A stretch of DNA of 64,000 nucleotides from Chitinophagales bacterium 33-2 (GTDB lineage: Bacteria; Bacteroidota; Bacteroidia; Chitinophagales; Chitinophagaceae), in assembly GCA_002050435.1 (NCBI GenBank), contig MWYV01000031.1, forward strand, positions 1 through 64,000, given 5' to 3'. Positions 50,181 through 58,868 of this stretch are shown piece after piece. Under the pieces are notes generated by a model. The model had not been told where the DNA came from, made no database searches, and was given only the letters and a program-made list of their open reading frames with translations. Position 1 is the first letter of the stretch. Every line of letters starts with the position of its first letter. A program made the translations under genes and the position numbers.

Positions 50181-50645
50181 GCCAATAGTTAACAGCTATT
50201 GCGAAATCACTGTTGTCCGGGGAAAGATTTTCCGAATTGAATAATCACCGAAATTGATTTCTGCAAGATTATCAACTAATCCCGAAAATCTGCGTAATCT
50301 GCGGGAGGCCTTTTTGTTGGAATTCAGCAGCGGGGCAGGTACGAGGCCCGCCGGCCTGAGGCAAAATCTTAAAAGTGATGTTTGGTTTTTTACCAGACAA
50401 CAGTGAATGGCAATGGGGAATGGTCAATCACTAGCATTAATTCTAAAGAGATTAACCGCTTTGTGGCCAGTGCAAGTGCTCACTTAATAAATAATTACAA
50501 AAGCAAAAAAACATATTGGACAATCGGGAAGCCCGAAAGCTCACAAATAAACACCCATCATCGCAAGAAACTACAGTGGGCGATCATTAGGATCACATAA
50601 AATTTTCGAAGTCATGAATCGGACCAACCAGGCGAAGCCCACAAT
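50181..50645. other. Gene-free stretch between M1 peptidase and tRNA-Pro
   Basis: About 460 bp hold no gene I can support. The ORF at 50382-50600 has no family resemblance and no promoter or start context. A GC-rich patch (GGGGCAGGTACGAGGCCCGCCGG, near 50332-50354) differs from the surrounding AT-rich DNA. The 17 bp repeat at 50412 also occurs at 38132, so part of the stretch is repeat-derived. Confidence 0.45.
50411..50428 (+). repeat. Dispersed intergenic repeat, copy 2
   Basis: AATGGGGAATGGTCAAT is identical to the copy at about 38132-38148. Here it is preceded by GTGAATGGC. Both lie outside genes. Confidence 0.6.
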
Positions 50646-50679
50646 AAAAAGCCCACCATTGCGGTAAGCCATGGTGGGC
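50646..50679 (-). terminator. Terminator of tRNA-Pro
   Basis: On the minus strand GCCCACCAT and ATGGTGGGC form a 9 bp stem with a 10-11 nt loop, followed by TTTTTATTGT. It starts 5 bp past the tRNA discriminator base. Confidence 0.88.
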
Positions 50680-50683
50680 GAAG

Positions 50684-50757
50684 TCGGGTGGACAAGATTC
50701 GAACTTGCGACCCCTAGACCCCCAGCCTAGTGCGCTACCGGGCTGCGCCACCACCCG
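50684..50757 (-). tRNA. tRNA-Pro (anticodon GGG)
   Basis: The minus strand folds as a 74 nt cloverleaf: acceptor CGGGTGG/CCACCCG, D-stem GCGC/GCGC with loop AGCCCGGTA, anticodon stem CTAGG/TCTAG (one G-T pair) with loop CTGGGGG giving anticodon GGG, and a T-arm with loop TTCGAAT. The C1-G72 pair and discriminator A are those of bacterial tRNA-Pro. The CCA end is not encoded. A strong terminator follows. The GGG anticodon reads CCC and CCU codons. Confidence 0.95.
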
Positions 50758-50936
50758 TTCCAATTGAATGGAAGCAAATTTAGGAATATTTGGGTTCAAA
50801 CAAGAAGAACTAAAGAATCAAAAATTACTGATCCCAATAATTCTAAACTTAAGATACACGGGTTCCCCCAACATCAACATGGTCATAAACACAGGAATGA
50901 TGATAATGCCGTTCTATACTTTATCTTCGCACCTTA

Positions 50937-52193
50937 ATGGAAATTCTCTTAAGGCAAGCACGCATAATTGATCCCTCCTCGCCTTTTCATCTTCAGACAA
51001 AAGATATTCTCATTAGCAATGGATCCATTAAAGAGATCGGGTCAATCCAATCCCCTTCCGCACACATCATCGAAATCGAAGACCTTTCTGTTTCTCCTGG
51101 GTGGACCGATGTTTTTGCCCATTTCTGCGACCCGGGATTTGAATTCCGCGAAACGCTTGAAACGGGTGCCACCGGCGCAGCAAAAGGCGGTTTTACCGAT
51201 GTAATGGTCATTCCCAATACAGCGCCTGTGATCCATAATAAATCAGGTGTGGAATACATTGTTCAAAGAAGTAAAACGCTTCCGGTGCACATTCATCCCA
51301 TTGGTGCCGTTACAAAGAACAATGAAGGAAAAGAACTGGCTGAAATGTATGATATGCATGCCAGCGGTGCGGTGGCTTTTGGTGATGGATTGGCCACCAT
51401 ACAATCTGCCGGACTATTATTGAAAGCTTTACAATATCTGAAGGCCATTGACAAACCACTGATCCAGGTGCCGGATGATCTGTCCATCAGCGCTACAGGT
51501 TTGATGAATGAAGGCATTCTTTCCACGCGTTTAGGGTTGCCCGGCAAACCCGATATTGCGGAGGAACTAATGGTACGCAGAGATATTGAACTTGCAAAAT
51601 ATACCGGTTCTAAAATTCATATTACGGGCATTTCCACGGCCCAGTCAGTAGCCATGGTGCGCCAGGCAAAAAAAGAGGGGTTGAACGTAACGGCTTCAGT
51701 AACACCTTACCACCTGTATTTTTCAGATGAAAACCTGAAAGAATATGATACCAATCTTAAAGTCAATCCGCCGCTAAGAACGATTCACGACAGGGATGCA
51801 CTCAGGGCTGGTGTAATGGACGGAACCATAGACTGCCTTGCCACGCACCACCTTCCGCATGATTCCGATCATAAAGTGGTTGAATTTGAATATGCCAATT
51901 ATGGAATGACCGGACTGGAAACCGCATTTGCAGCGCTGCTTTCATCTATTCCGGGAATTGATCCTGCAAGATTGATCCTTTTCCTGTCACTCAATCCGAG
52001 AAAGATCTTTGGCCTTCCGGCAGCAACGATTCACATCAACCAACCTGCTTCTTTAAGTCTGTTTAATATGACCCTGAATTGGACCGTTGGCGCATCCGTT
52101 TCTAAGTCTGACAATACCCCATTTACAGGCATGGAACTTACCGGAAAACCTTTAGGTATAATTAATAAAGACCAGCTATTTTTGAACGATTAA
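50937..52193 (+). CDS. Dihydroorotase-like amidohydrolase that lacks metal ligands
   Basis: The 418-residue protein follows the class I dihydroorotase layout throughout: LLRQARIIDPSSPFHLQTKDILI, DPGFEFRETLETGATGAAKGGFTDV, PIGAVTKNNEGKELAEMYDM and NEGILSTRLGLPGKPDIAEEL. The metal and catalytic positions have changed. HxH reads FAHF, the His of the HVSTAES-like motif is Gly (HITGISTAQS), and the Asp of TDHAPH is His (THHLPH). It is therefore probably not an active dihydroorotase but a PyrC'-like structural or regulatory homologue. It leads a five- to seven-gene surface-glycan run, not a pyrimidine operon. Confidence 0.85.
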   Translation: MEILLRQARIIDPSSPFHLQTKDILISNGSIKEIGSIQSPSAHIIEIEDLSVSPGWTDVFAHFCDPGFEFRETLETGATGAAKGGFTDVMVIPNTAPVIHNKSGVEYIVQRSKTLPVHIHPIGAVTKNNEGKELAEMYDMHASGAVAFGDGLATIQSAGLLLKALQYLKAIDKPLIQVPDDLSISATGLMNEGILSTRLGLPGKPDIAEELMVRRDIELAKYTGSKIHITGISTAQSVAMVRQAKKEGLNVTASVTPYHLYFSDENLKEYDTNLKVNPPLRTIHDRDALRAGVMDGTIDCLATHHLPHDSDHKVVEFEYANYGMTGLETAFAALLSSIPGIDPARLILFLSLNPRKIFGLPAATIHINQPASLSLFNMTLNWTVGASVSKSDNTPFTGMELTGKPLGIINKDQLFLND

Positions 52194-52202
52194 AATTTTA
52201 CT

Positions 52203-52760
52203 ATGCAACAGGAAACCAAAACTGCGCATGCCATTAAATGGGGGGTCATTATCGGACTTGTTTATTCTGTAATGCTTTTTTTAAGATACAGCATGGGTGC
52301 ATCTAACCCGATTATGCTTGGCCTCTGGACCTTTGTTGGATACATCACCGTCCTGGTATTGATGCTTATATGTGGTTTTCAGCTGAGGAAAAAAAATGGA
52401 GGCTTTATTGAATTCAGGGAAATTTTCAAATACCTTTTTATTTCCGTTTTGATCTTTGAAGGTTTTTATGCTGCTTTTAATTTTATCTACCTGACCTATG
52501 TTGATCCGCAATTTTTTGTAAAACTGAAAGAAGCCACCGAAAACCTGATGCTGCAAAGCAATGAATCACAGGAAAGGATCGACCAGTTACTGGAAAAAAT
52601 GGATACCGATGCAGCCTCCAATACCAATGTATTAAATGTCTTGAAATCTTACCTGGTATCCATTGCCATCAGTGGCGTTTTTGCTCTTATCTTTTCACTG
52701 ATCATCAAAAAGAATAAAGATCCTTTTCATAAAGAACAGGAAACATTTCTTCAATCTTAA
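52203..52760 (+). CDS. DUF4199 family membrane protein
   Basis: The 185-residue protein has four hydrophobic segments (IKWGVIIGLVYSVMLFL, LGLWTFVGYITVLVLMLICGF, YLFISVLIFEGFYAAFNFIYL, YLVSIAISGVFALIFSLII). A soluble helical loop (about 105-145: FFVKLKEATENLMLQSNESQERIDQLLEKM) separates the third and fourth. This is the DUF4199 pattern. The function is unknown. It lies 9 bp after the dihydroorotase-like gene and 3 bp before a GT2 gene, an order I recall from other Bacteroidota, so a link with polyprenyl-linked glycan synthesis is likely. Confidence 0.85.
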   Translation: MQQETKTAHAIKWGVIIGLVYSVMLFLRYSMGASNPIMLGLWTFVGYITVLVLMLICGFQLRKKNGGFIEFREIFKYLFISVLIFEGFYAAFNFIYLTYVDPQFFVKLKEATENLMLQSNESQERIDQLLEKMDTDAASNTNVLNVLKSYLVSIAISGVFALIFSLIIKKNKDPFHKEQETFLQS

Positions 52761-52763
52761 TTT

Positions 52764-53705
52764 ATGGATCTATCAATTATTGTCCCTTTAAAAGATGAAG
52801 AAGAATCGCTTCCTGAACTGGCCGCCTGGATTAGGCAGGTATGTCTCGACAACCAGTTTTCCTATGAAGTGATCATGATTGACGACGGAAGCAGGGACGC
52901 TTCATGGCAGGTGATTGAATCGCTCAATGCTGGCGATCCCAGTATAAAAGGAATAAAATTCCAAAGGAATTATGGTAAATCAGCTGCTTTAAATGAAGGA
53001 TTTAAAGCAGCGCAGGGTGATGTTGTAATTACGATGGATGCCGATTTACAGGACAGTCCGGATGAAATCCCAGGTTTAAGAAAAATGATCATTGAAGATA
53101 AATATGACCTCGTGAGCGGCTGGAAAAAAAAGCGCTTCGACAATACGCTCACCAAAAACATTCCCTCAAAATTTTTTAATGCGGTTACAAGCAAGGTGTC
53201 GGACATCAGGCTGCATGATTTTAATTGCGGTTTGAAAGCCTACAGGAAAAATGTGGTAAAAAGCGTTGAGGTTTATGGCGAAATGCACCGCTACATTCCC
53301 GTGATTGCCAAATGGGCGGGGTTTAAAAAGATCGGTGAAAAAGTAGTGGAACACCGGGCAAGGAAATATGGCGTGACCAAATTCGGTTGGGAAAGATTTG
53401 TCAATGGATTTCTTGACCTGATGTCTATAACCTTTGTTGGAAAATTTTCAAAAAGGCCCATGCATTTTTTCGGATTGTGGGGCACTTTATTTTTTATTGC
53501 AGGTTTAAGTATTACACTTTACCTGGTCATTGCAAAATTTTTAAATACTGATGTTGCACTGACCAACCGTCCCGGATTTTTCCTTGCGCTTACTGCACTG
53601 ATCATTGGTATGCAGCTTTTTCTTGCAGGATTTATTTCTGAACTGATTGCGCGAAATGCTTCTGGAAGAAATTCCTATCTCATTGAAGATAAAATTGGCT
53701 TGTAA
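52764..53705 (+). CDS. GtrB/DPM1-like family 2 glycosyltransferase, membrane-bound
   Basis: The 313-residue protein has a GT-A domain with SIIVPLKDEEESLPELAAWI, EVIMIDDGSRDASW and VITMDADLQDSPDEIPGL, then a conserved ARKYGVTKFGWERFVNGFLDLMS. Two C-terminal transmembrane segments follow (FFGLWGTLFFIAGLSITLYLVI and FFLALTALIIGMQLFLAGFI). This matches transferases that charge undecaprenyl phosphate with a sugar. The next gene starts immediately after its stop, so the two are co-translated. Sugar and acceptor are inferred from the family, not seen. Confidence 0.9.
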   Translation: MDLSIIVPLKDEEESLPELAAWIRQVCLDNQFSYEVIMIDDGSRDASWQVIESLNAGDPSIKGIKFQRNYGKSAALNEGFKAAQGDVVITMDADLQDSPDEIPGLRKMIIEDKYDLVSGWKKKRFDNTLTKNIPSKFFNAVTSKVSDIRLHDFNCGLKAYRKNVVKSVEVYGEMHRYIPVIAKWAGFKKIGEKVVEHRARKYGVTKFGWERFVNGFLDLMSITFVGKFSKRPMHFFGLWGTLFFIAGLSITLYLVIAKFLNTDVALTNRPGFFLALTALIIGMQLFLAGFISELIARNASGRNSYLIEDKIGL

Positions 53706-54848
53706 ATGAAACAGGTGCTGATCATAGGACCTGCTCATCCCCTGCGCGGCGGACTTGCCAGTTTCAATCAGCGGCTTGCGGAAGCATTCAATCACCAGGG
53801 AGATAGCTGTTCCATCATCTCATTTTCGCTGCAATACCCTTCGTTCCTCTTTCCCGGTACTTCACAATATTCTGCTGATCCTGCACCAGAACACCTCACC
53901 ATTCACTCCATCATCAATTCCGTGAATCCACTGAACTGGCTGATGGTGGGAAAACGCCTGGCAAAATGGAAACCTGACCTTATCATCGTTCGTTTCTGGC
54001 TTCCCTTTATGGGGCCTGCGCTTGGAACCATTTTAAGACGTGTCAAAAAAAACAAACATACCAGGATAATTTGTATTGCAGACAATGTGATCCCACATGA
54101 AAAAAGACCGGGTGATGCTGCCTTCACAAAGTATTTTTTAAACTCCTGCGATGCTTTTATTACCATGAGCGAAAAAGTAATGCTGGACCTTAAAACTTTT
54201 GAAAATAACAAGCCATCGCAGATCGTAGCGCACCCCTTGTACGATAATTTTGGCGAGCCTGTAAATAAAAACTACGCAAGGGAAAAACTGGCATTGAATA
54301 AAGAAGACAGGATCATTCTTTTCTTTGGTTTCATTCGTCAATATAAAGGGCTTGACCTGCTCATTCGTGCAATGGCAGATCCTGCCATTAAAAAGACCAA
54401 CATCAAATTGCTGGTTGCAGGCGAATTTTATGAAGATCAGAAATCTTATGCGGATCTGATCAGGGAACATGAGCTGGAAAAGTCTGTTTTACTGCACACC
54501 CATTTTATCCCGGATAACGAAGTAAAATATTATCTCTGTGCAGCCGATTGCGTGGTCCAGCCCTACCGGAATGCCACCCAAAGTGGTGTGACACCGCTTG
54601 CATATCATTTTGAAAAACCCATGATCGTTTCCAACGTCGGAGGCCTGCCCGCACTGGTGCCCCATGAAAAAGTAGGATTGGTTTGTGTACCTGAACCGCC
54701 AGCCATTGCCGCTTCCATCCTGAGGTTCTACCAGTTAGGTGAAGCTCATTTTCTTCCTTATTTGCAGGAAGAAAAAAAGAAATACAGCTGGTCTAAACTG
54801 GTTGAAGCCATTGAATCGCTGGCAGACCAGGTAAAAAATGGTAATTGA
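53706..54848 (+). CDS. Family 4 glycosyltransferase
   Basis: The 380-residue protein has the GT-B layout: an N-terminal domain beginning QVLIIGPAHPLRGGLASFNQRLAEAF, a middle strand IILFFGFIRQYKGLDLLIRAM, and the nucleotide-sugar site region CAADCVVQPYRNATQSGVTPLAYHFEKPMIVSNVGGLPALV. The Glu of a typical GT4 E-x7-E motif is only partly recognisable. It is cytoplasmic or peripheral, and abuts the GT2 gene upstream. The sequence does not show the sugar it transfers. Confidence 0.9.
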   Translation: MKQVLIIGPAHPLRGGLASFNQRLAEAFNHQGDSCSIISFSLQYPSFLFPGTSQYSADPAPEHLTIHSIINSVNPLNWLMVGKRLAKWKPDLIIVRFWLPFMGPALGTILRRVKKNKHTRIICIADNVIPHEKRPGDAAFTKYFLNSCDAFITMSEKVMLDLKTFENNKPSQIVAHPLYDNFGEPVNKNYAREKLALNKEDRIILFFGFIRQYKGLDLLIRAMADPAIKKTNIKLLVAGEFYEDQKSYADLIREHELEKSVLLHTHFIPDNEVKYYLCAADCVVQPYRNATQSGVTPLAYHFEKPMIVSNVGGLPALVPHEKVGLVCVPEPPAIAASILRFYQLGEAHFLPYLQEEKKKYSWSKLVEAIESLADQVKNGN

Positions 54849-54872
54849 TAAACCAGAAAGAACGTTCTGTCG

Positions 54873-54888
54873 ATTGAGCGCGCTCAAT
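54873..54888. repeat. Perfect 16 bp palindrome upstream of hddA
   Basis: ATTGAGCGCGCTCAAT reads the same on both strands. A shorter palindrome, AGAACGTTCT, stands at 54859-54868. The 100 bp gap between the GT4 gene and hddA is AT-rich otherwise (AATTACTAATTATTAATTATT). It may be an operator or a termination hairpin; no T-run follows. Confidence 0.55.
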
Positions 54889-54948
54889 TTAATTACCAAT
54901 TACTAATTATTAATTATTCTACATTAGCTCACCAAACAGTTTCCATTA

Positions 54949-55971
54949 ATGATCTATCGTAGCAAAGCACCTTTAAGAATTGGCCTCGCCGGCGGAGGCA
55001 CTGATGTGAGTCCATACAGTGATCTCTATGGTGGTGCGATATTAAATGCCACCATTTCACTTAACGCCTATGCTACCATTGAACCCGCTGAAGGGCATAC
55101 AATCACGCTTGAGACCAATGACAGGAATGAAAAACAGGAGTATGCTCTTTTAGAATCCTTACCACTTGACGGCAAACTGGACCTGTTGAAAGGGGTTTAC
55201 AATTGTATCACCCGTGACCATGGTAAAATAAATAAAGGTTTTAAGCTCTCTACATTTGTTGATGCGCCTGCAGGTTCCGGACTTGGCACATCTTCTACCC
55301 TTGTGGTTGCCATTATTGGAGCTTTTGCTGAAATGATGCGACTGCCGCTTGGGGAATATGATATTGCGCACTATGCATTTGAAGTAGAAAGGAAATACCT
55401 CAACCTCGCAGGTGGAAAGCAGGACCAATATGCAGCAACTTTTGGAGGTGTGAATTTCATGGAGTTTTATGGGGATGATAAAGTGATCGTAAATCCTTTA
55501 AGAATTAAACAGCAGTACCTGTTTGAACTTGAAAATAACCTGGTATTGTACTATACTTCAACAAGCAGAGAATCGGCGCGGATCATCGAACAGCAATCAG
55601 CCAACGTAGTTTCCAAACAGGAAGCTTCCATTGAAGCCATGCACCAGCTGAAGCAGCAATCACAAATGATGAAGGAAGCTTTGTTAAAAGGAAAGCTGAA
55701 TGAATTTGGTGAAATTCTGGATTACGGTTACCAGCAAAAAAGAAAAATGGCCGCAGGGATTTCCAATCCGTTGATGGAAGAAATTTATGAAACCGCGAAA
55801 TCTTCAGGTGCAACTGGTGGAAAAATATCAGGAGCGGGCGGCGGTGGCTTCATGATCTTCTATTGCCCTGGTACAACAAAATACAACGTGATCAAAAGCC
55901 TTCAGAAATTTGGTGGCGTACACAGAAATTATGCTTTTGTGGAACATGGTTTGAAAACATGGACCATTTAA
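54949..55971 (+). CDS. hddA: GHMP kinase, probable D-glycero-D-manno-heptose 7-phosphate kinase
   Basis: The 340-residue protein starts APLRIGLAGGGTDVSPYSDLYGG, the start typical of HddA-like GHMP kinases. The ATP-binding loop is DAPAGSGLGTSSTLVVAIIG, and the third GHMP motif SGATGGKISGAGGGGFMIFY is complete. It phosphorylates heptose 7-phosphate at C1. The gene is followed by gmhA and hddC/gmhB with gaps of 9 and 4 bp, so the whole pathway is grouped. The alternative, fucokinase-like activity, is less likely given the neighbours. Confidence 0.88.
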   Translation: MIYRSKAPLRIGLAGGGTDVSPYSDLYGGAILNATISLNAYATIEPAEGHTITLETNDRNEKQEYALLESLPLDGKLDLLKGVYNCITRDHGKINKGFKLSTFVDAPAGSGLGTSSTLVVAIIGAFAEMMRLPLGEYDIAHYAFEVERKYLNLAGGKQDQYAATFGGVNFMEFYGDDKVIVNPLRIKQQYLFELENNLVLYYTSTSRESARIIEQQSANVVSKQEASIEAMHQLKQQSQMMKEALLKGKLNEFGEILDYGYQQKRKMAAGISNPLMEEIYETAKSSGATGGKISGAGGGGFMIFYCPGTTKYNVIKSLQKFGGVHRNYAFVEHGLKTWTI

Positions 55972-55980
55972 TAAAATCAA

Positions 55981-56553
55981 ATGGAAAAGATCAGGTCAAT
56001 TATTAATGCCTCGGTGAAAGTAAAGCAGGATATTCTGCAGAATACGAAATTGCTGGAAACAGTGACCAGTGTAACAGAAACAATTGTGGCAGCTTTAAAA
56101 AAAGGAAACAGGATCTACTTCTGCGGAAATGGTGGCAGCGCTGCGGATGCACAACACCTTGCAGCAGAATTTTCAGGAAGATTTTATGTGGATCGCAAAG
56201 CCCTTCCGGCAGAAGCACTGCATTGCAATACATCCTATTTAACTGCTGTTGCCAACGATTACGGTTACGATCTGGTTTATGCAAGACTGATCGAAGGTAT
56301 TGGCAACAGTGGTGATGTGTTGATAGGTTTATCTACATCAGGCAATTCATCAAACATCATTAAAGCGTTTGAAACAGCCAGGGAAAAAAATATACACACT
56401 GTTGGTTTCACAGGTAGCAGTGGTGGTAAAATGAAAGGGCTTTCCGATCATCTGCTGAATGTTCCTTCAGACGATACACCAAGAATACAGGAAAGTCATA
56501 TTATGCTCGGACATATCATTTGCCAGCTGGTGGAAGAAAATTATTTTAGTTAG
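55981..56553 (+). CDS. gmhA: Sedoheptulose 7-phosphate isomerase
   Basis: The 190-residue SIS-domain protein converts sedoheptulose 7-phosphate to D-glycero-D-manno-heptose 7-phosphate. Its motifs are YFCGNGGSAADAQHLAAEFSGRF, ALHCNTSYLTAVANDYGYD and IGLSTSGNSSNIIKAFETAR, with QESHIMLGHIICQLVEE at the C-terminus carrying the zinc-binding His and Glu. Length and motifs match GmhA. It stands between the kinase and the fused nucleotidyltransferase, as expected for a heptose operon. Confidence 0.94.
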   Translation: MEKIRSIINASVKVKQDILQNTKLLETVTSVTETIVAALKKGNRIYFCGNGGSAADAQHLAAEFSGRFYVDRKALPAEALHCNTSYLTAVANDYGYDLVYARLIEGIGNSGDVLIGLSTSGNSSNIIKAFETAREKNIHTVGFTGSSGGKMKGLSDHLLNVPSDDTPRIQESHIMLGHIICQLVEENYFS

Positions 56554-56557
56554 CAAC

Positions 56558-57829
56558 ATGAATCAGGGGTCAAAAGAAAAATTATTGTACAGGGAATGTA
56601 TCATTCTTGCAGGTGGCCTGGGAACAAGATTGCGTGATGTAGTTCCTGGTCTTCCAAAATGCCTTGCACCGGTTGCAGGAAAACCATTTCTTGCTTATGT
56701 GATTAATAGTTTAAGAATGCAGGGCGTTCAAAAATTTATTTTTTCTCTTGGCTTCATGTCCGAAGCGGTTCTCGAATACATAGATAAGGACTATCCAACA
56801 CTTCAATATGATTATGTAATTGAAACAACACCGTTAGGTACCGGCGGTGCCATTCACCTTGCTTTGTCAAAAGCAACCACAGAAAATGTGGTGATCACCA
56901 ATGGTGATACGTTGTACAAAGTAAACCTTGATGAAGCTTTTCATTTGCACCTGGATAAAAATGCTGCTGCTACCCTGTTGTTAAAACCCATGCAGGATTT
57001 CGATCGTTATGGAGTAGTGGAAGTGGATCCGGAAAATAAAATTCAGTCTTTCCAGGAAAAAAAATATTACACTGCAGGACACATAAATGGAGGCATGTAT
57101 ATTTTAAACAAGCATTCATTTCTTGAAAGAACTGGACCCGGAAAATTTTCATTTGAAAAAGATTTCCTGGAAGCACATTATAATGAAGGCATTTTTTGCG
57201 GACTGATTCAGGATGGTTATTTCATAGACATTGGCATTCCGGAAGATTTTGCAAGGGCTGGAAAAGACCTGGAAAAAAAACCATTGGATCTTTCATCAAT
57301 AGACCGGTCATGGACGCTTTTTCTTGACCGCGATGGCGTGATCAATGAAGAAAAACTTGGCCATTATATTTTGCACTGGAACGAATTTATCTTCAGTAAG
57401 GGTGTCCTCGATGTGTTTAAAAAGTTAAATGAGCGTTTTGGAAAGATCATCGTGGTGAGTAACCAGCGCGGCGTGGGAAAAGGATTAATGGATGAAGCCG
57501 CCCTGCAGTCTATACACCTGGAAATGCAAAGGGAAGTGGAGATCGTAGGGGCAGGGATTGAAAAAATTTATTATTGTACGGATACGCAGGACACCAGTTT
57601 TTTCAGAAAACCCAATCCGGGAATGGCTTTTCTAGCCTTAAAAGATTTTACGGACATCGATCCTGCCCGTTGCGTAATGGTGGGAAATAAACCCGGTGAT
57701 ATGAAATTTGGAAGGGCTGCCGGTTTCCATACCGTCTTTGTTACCACAACAAATCCCGAACAGGAATTTCCTCATCCTGACATAGATGCGCACTTTCCTT
57801 CCCTCCCCGCATTTGCTCAAACCCTTTAA
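56558..57829 (+). CDS. Fused heptose-1-phosphate nucleotidyltransferase and HAD phosphatase (HddC-GmhB)
   Basis: The ATG at 56558 (MNQGSKEKLLYREC) is the natural start; the track ORF overlaps gmhA. The protein has 423 residues. The first domain (about 10-240) is a nucleotidyltransferase with ILAGGLGTRLRDVVPGLPKCL and TNGDTLYKV. The second (about 250-420) is a HAD phosphatase of the GmhB type: FLDRDGVINEEKLG, VVSNQRGVGKG, FRKPNPGMAF and MVGNKPGDMKFGRAAG. The zinc-binding Cys group of many GmhBs is missing. With hddA and gmhA all steps from sedoheptulose 7-phosphate to an activated heptose are covered. Confidence 0.88.
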   Translation: MNQGSKEKLLYRECIILAGGLGTRLRDVVPGLPKCLAPVAGKPFLAYVINSLRMQGVQKFIFSLGFMSEAVLEYIDKDYPTLQYDYVIETTPLGTGGAIHLALSKATTENVVITNGDTLYKVNLDEAFHLHLDKNAAATLLLKPMQDFDRYGVVEVDPENKIQSFQEKKYYTAGHINGGMYILNKHSFLERTGPGKFSFEKDFLEAHYNEGIFCGLIQDGYFIDIGIPEDFARAGKDLEKKPLDLSSIDRSWTLFLDRDGVINEEKLGHYILHWNEFIFSKGVLDVFKKLNERFGKIIVVSNQRGVGKGLMDEAALQSIHLEMQREVEIVGAGIEKIYYCTDTQDTSFFRKPNPGMAFLALKDFTDIDPARCVMVGNKPGDMKFGRAAGFHTVFVTTTNPEQEFPHPDIDAHFPSLPAFAQTL

Positions 57830-57887
57830 TCTTAGGATAATTTTTGATTTTTTTGTACGTTCTTAGCAAGGACTAAAGGTATCCACT

Positions 57888-58868
57888 TTGAAAAAGCCTC
57901 TTTTATTTCTTTTTTTATTGATCATGGTTTCCACGGCATTTGCTCAGGTTTCAAAGATCAGCACCGCTGACCTCAGGATCCTGAGCAAAAAAGAAGATTC
58001 ATTAAAAGCCATGATCAAAAATTCTTTTCTCGACAGTTTAACTGCAGGAAGGATGCGGACCGATAGCTCATTTATTAAAACTTTTGTGCGCAGTCTGCAA
58101 ATAAAAAATTCATTTTATTATCCTTTTGATTCAGTAAGAGGCCTGTCGAAGATCTATGCTCCTGACAGTACTTTTAAGATCTTTACCTGGCACCTTGATT
58201 TTGATGGTTCCTACATCCGCCAGCGAGGTGCGATTCAATTTAAAACGGCTGATGGATCGCTTAAACTCGTTCCGCTGCGTGATTATTCTGAGTTTGCAGA
58301 AAACGCTCTGGATTCAGTAAGAAATAAAGACACCTGGATCGGTGCGGTGTACTATAACATGATCAAAACCACGCACCAGGGAAAGAATTATTATACACTG
58401 TTCGGATACGATGCCAATACCCCCAGGAGTAATAAAAAATGGATTGAAGTGCTCACATTTGATCAAAGAAACATGCCTGTTTTTGGTGGTTCTTTTTTTA
58501 GCTTTGAAAAAGACAGTATAAAAAGAGCTACCCAGTTCCGTTACAGTATTGAATATAAAAAAGATGCTTCGACCATGCTCAATTTCGATGAAGAGCTGGG
58601 ACTCATACTTATAGATTATCTCGTTTCCGAGAACGATGAACCTGAAAGTCCTTGGACCTTTGTTCCTGCCGGCGACTATGAAGGTTTTAAATGGGTGAAT
58701 GGAAAATGGCTGCACATCAATAAAGTTTTTGACCAGGCCTTGCAGGATGGCCAATTCCCGATGCCGGATCCGCTGCGCGACAACCAGGGAAATGATAATG
58801 AACAAAAACTGATGGAGCGTTCTGAAAAGAACAAAGCAAAAGGCAATAAAGGCAAAGGAAATCAATAG
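57888..58868 (+). CDS. Secreted protein of unknown function
   Basis: The 326 residues begin at a TTG (no ATG nearby before the signal) with a Sec signal KKPLLFLFLLIMVSTAFAQ. The mature part is beta-rich: SKIYAPDSTFKIFTWHLDFDGSYIRQRGAIQFKT, NYYTLFGYDANTPRSNKKWIEVLTF and YSIEYKKDASTMLNFDEELGLILIDYLV. The end is a Lys/Gly/Asn-rich tail KAKGNKGKGNQ. The pattern is familiar from Bacteroidota genomes, but I know of no function. It lies 58 bp after the heptose gene, perhaps in the same operon. Confidence 0.75.
   Translation: MKKPLLFLFLLIMVSTAFAQVSKISTADLRILSKKEDSLKAMIKNSFLDSLTAGRMRTDSSFIKTFVRSLQIKNSFYYPFDSVRGLSKIYAPDSTFKIFTWHLDFDGSYIRQRGAIQFKTADGSLKLVPLRDYSEFAENALDSVRNKDTWIGAVYYNMIKTTHQGKNYYTLFGYDANTPRSNKKWIEVLTFDQRNMPVFGGSFFSFEKDSIKRATQFRYSIEYKKDASTMLNFDEELGLILIDYLVSENDEPESPWTFVPAGDYEGFKWVNGKWLHINKVFDQALQDGQFPMPDPLRDNQGNDNEQKLMERSEKNKAKGNKGKGNQ

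Noticed and set aside
50382-50600. 72-residue ORF between the M1 peptidase and tRNA-Pro
   Set aside because: No family resemblance, no promoter, and it contains the dispersed intergenic repeat.
50593-50799. ORF on the minus strand reading [19 protein letters not shown]
   Set aside because: This is translation of the tRNA-Pro gene and flanks, a familiar false ORF; the tRNA fold explains the sequence.
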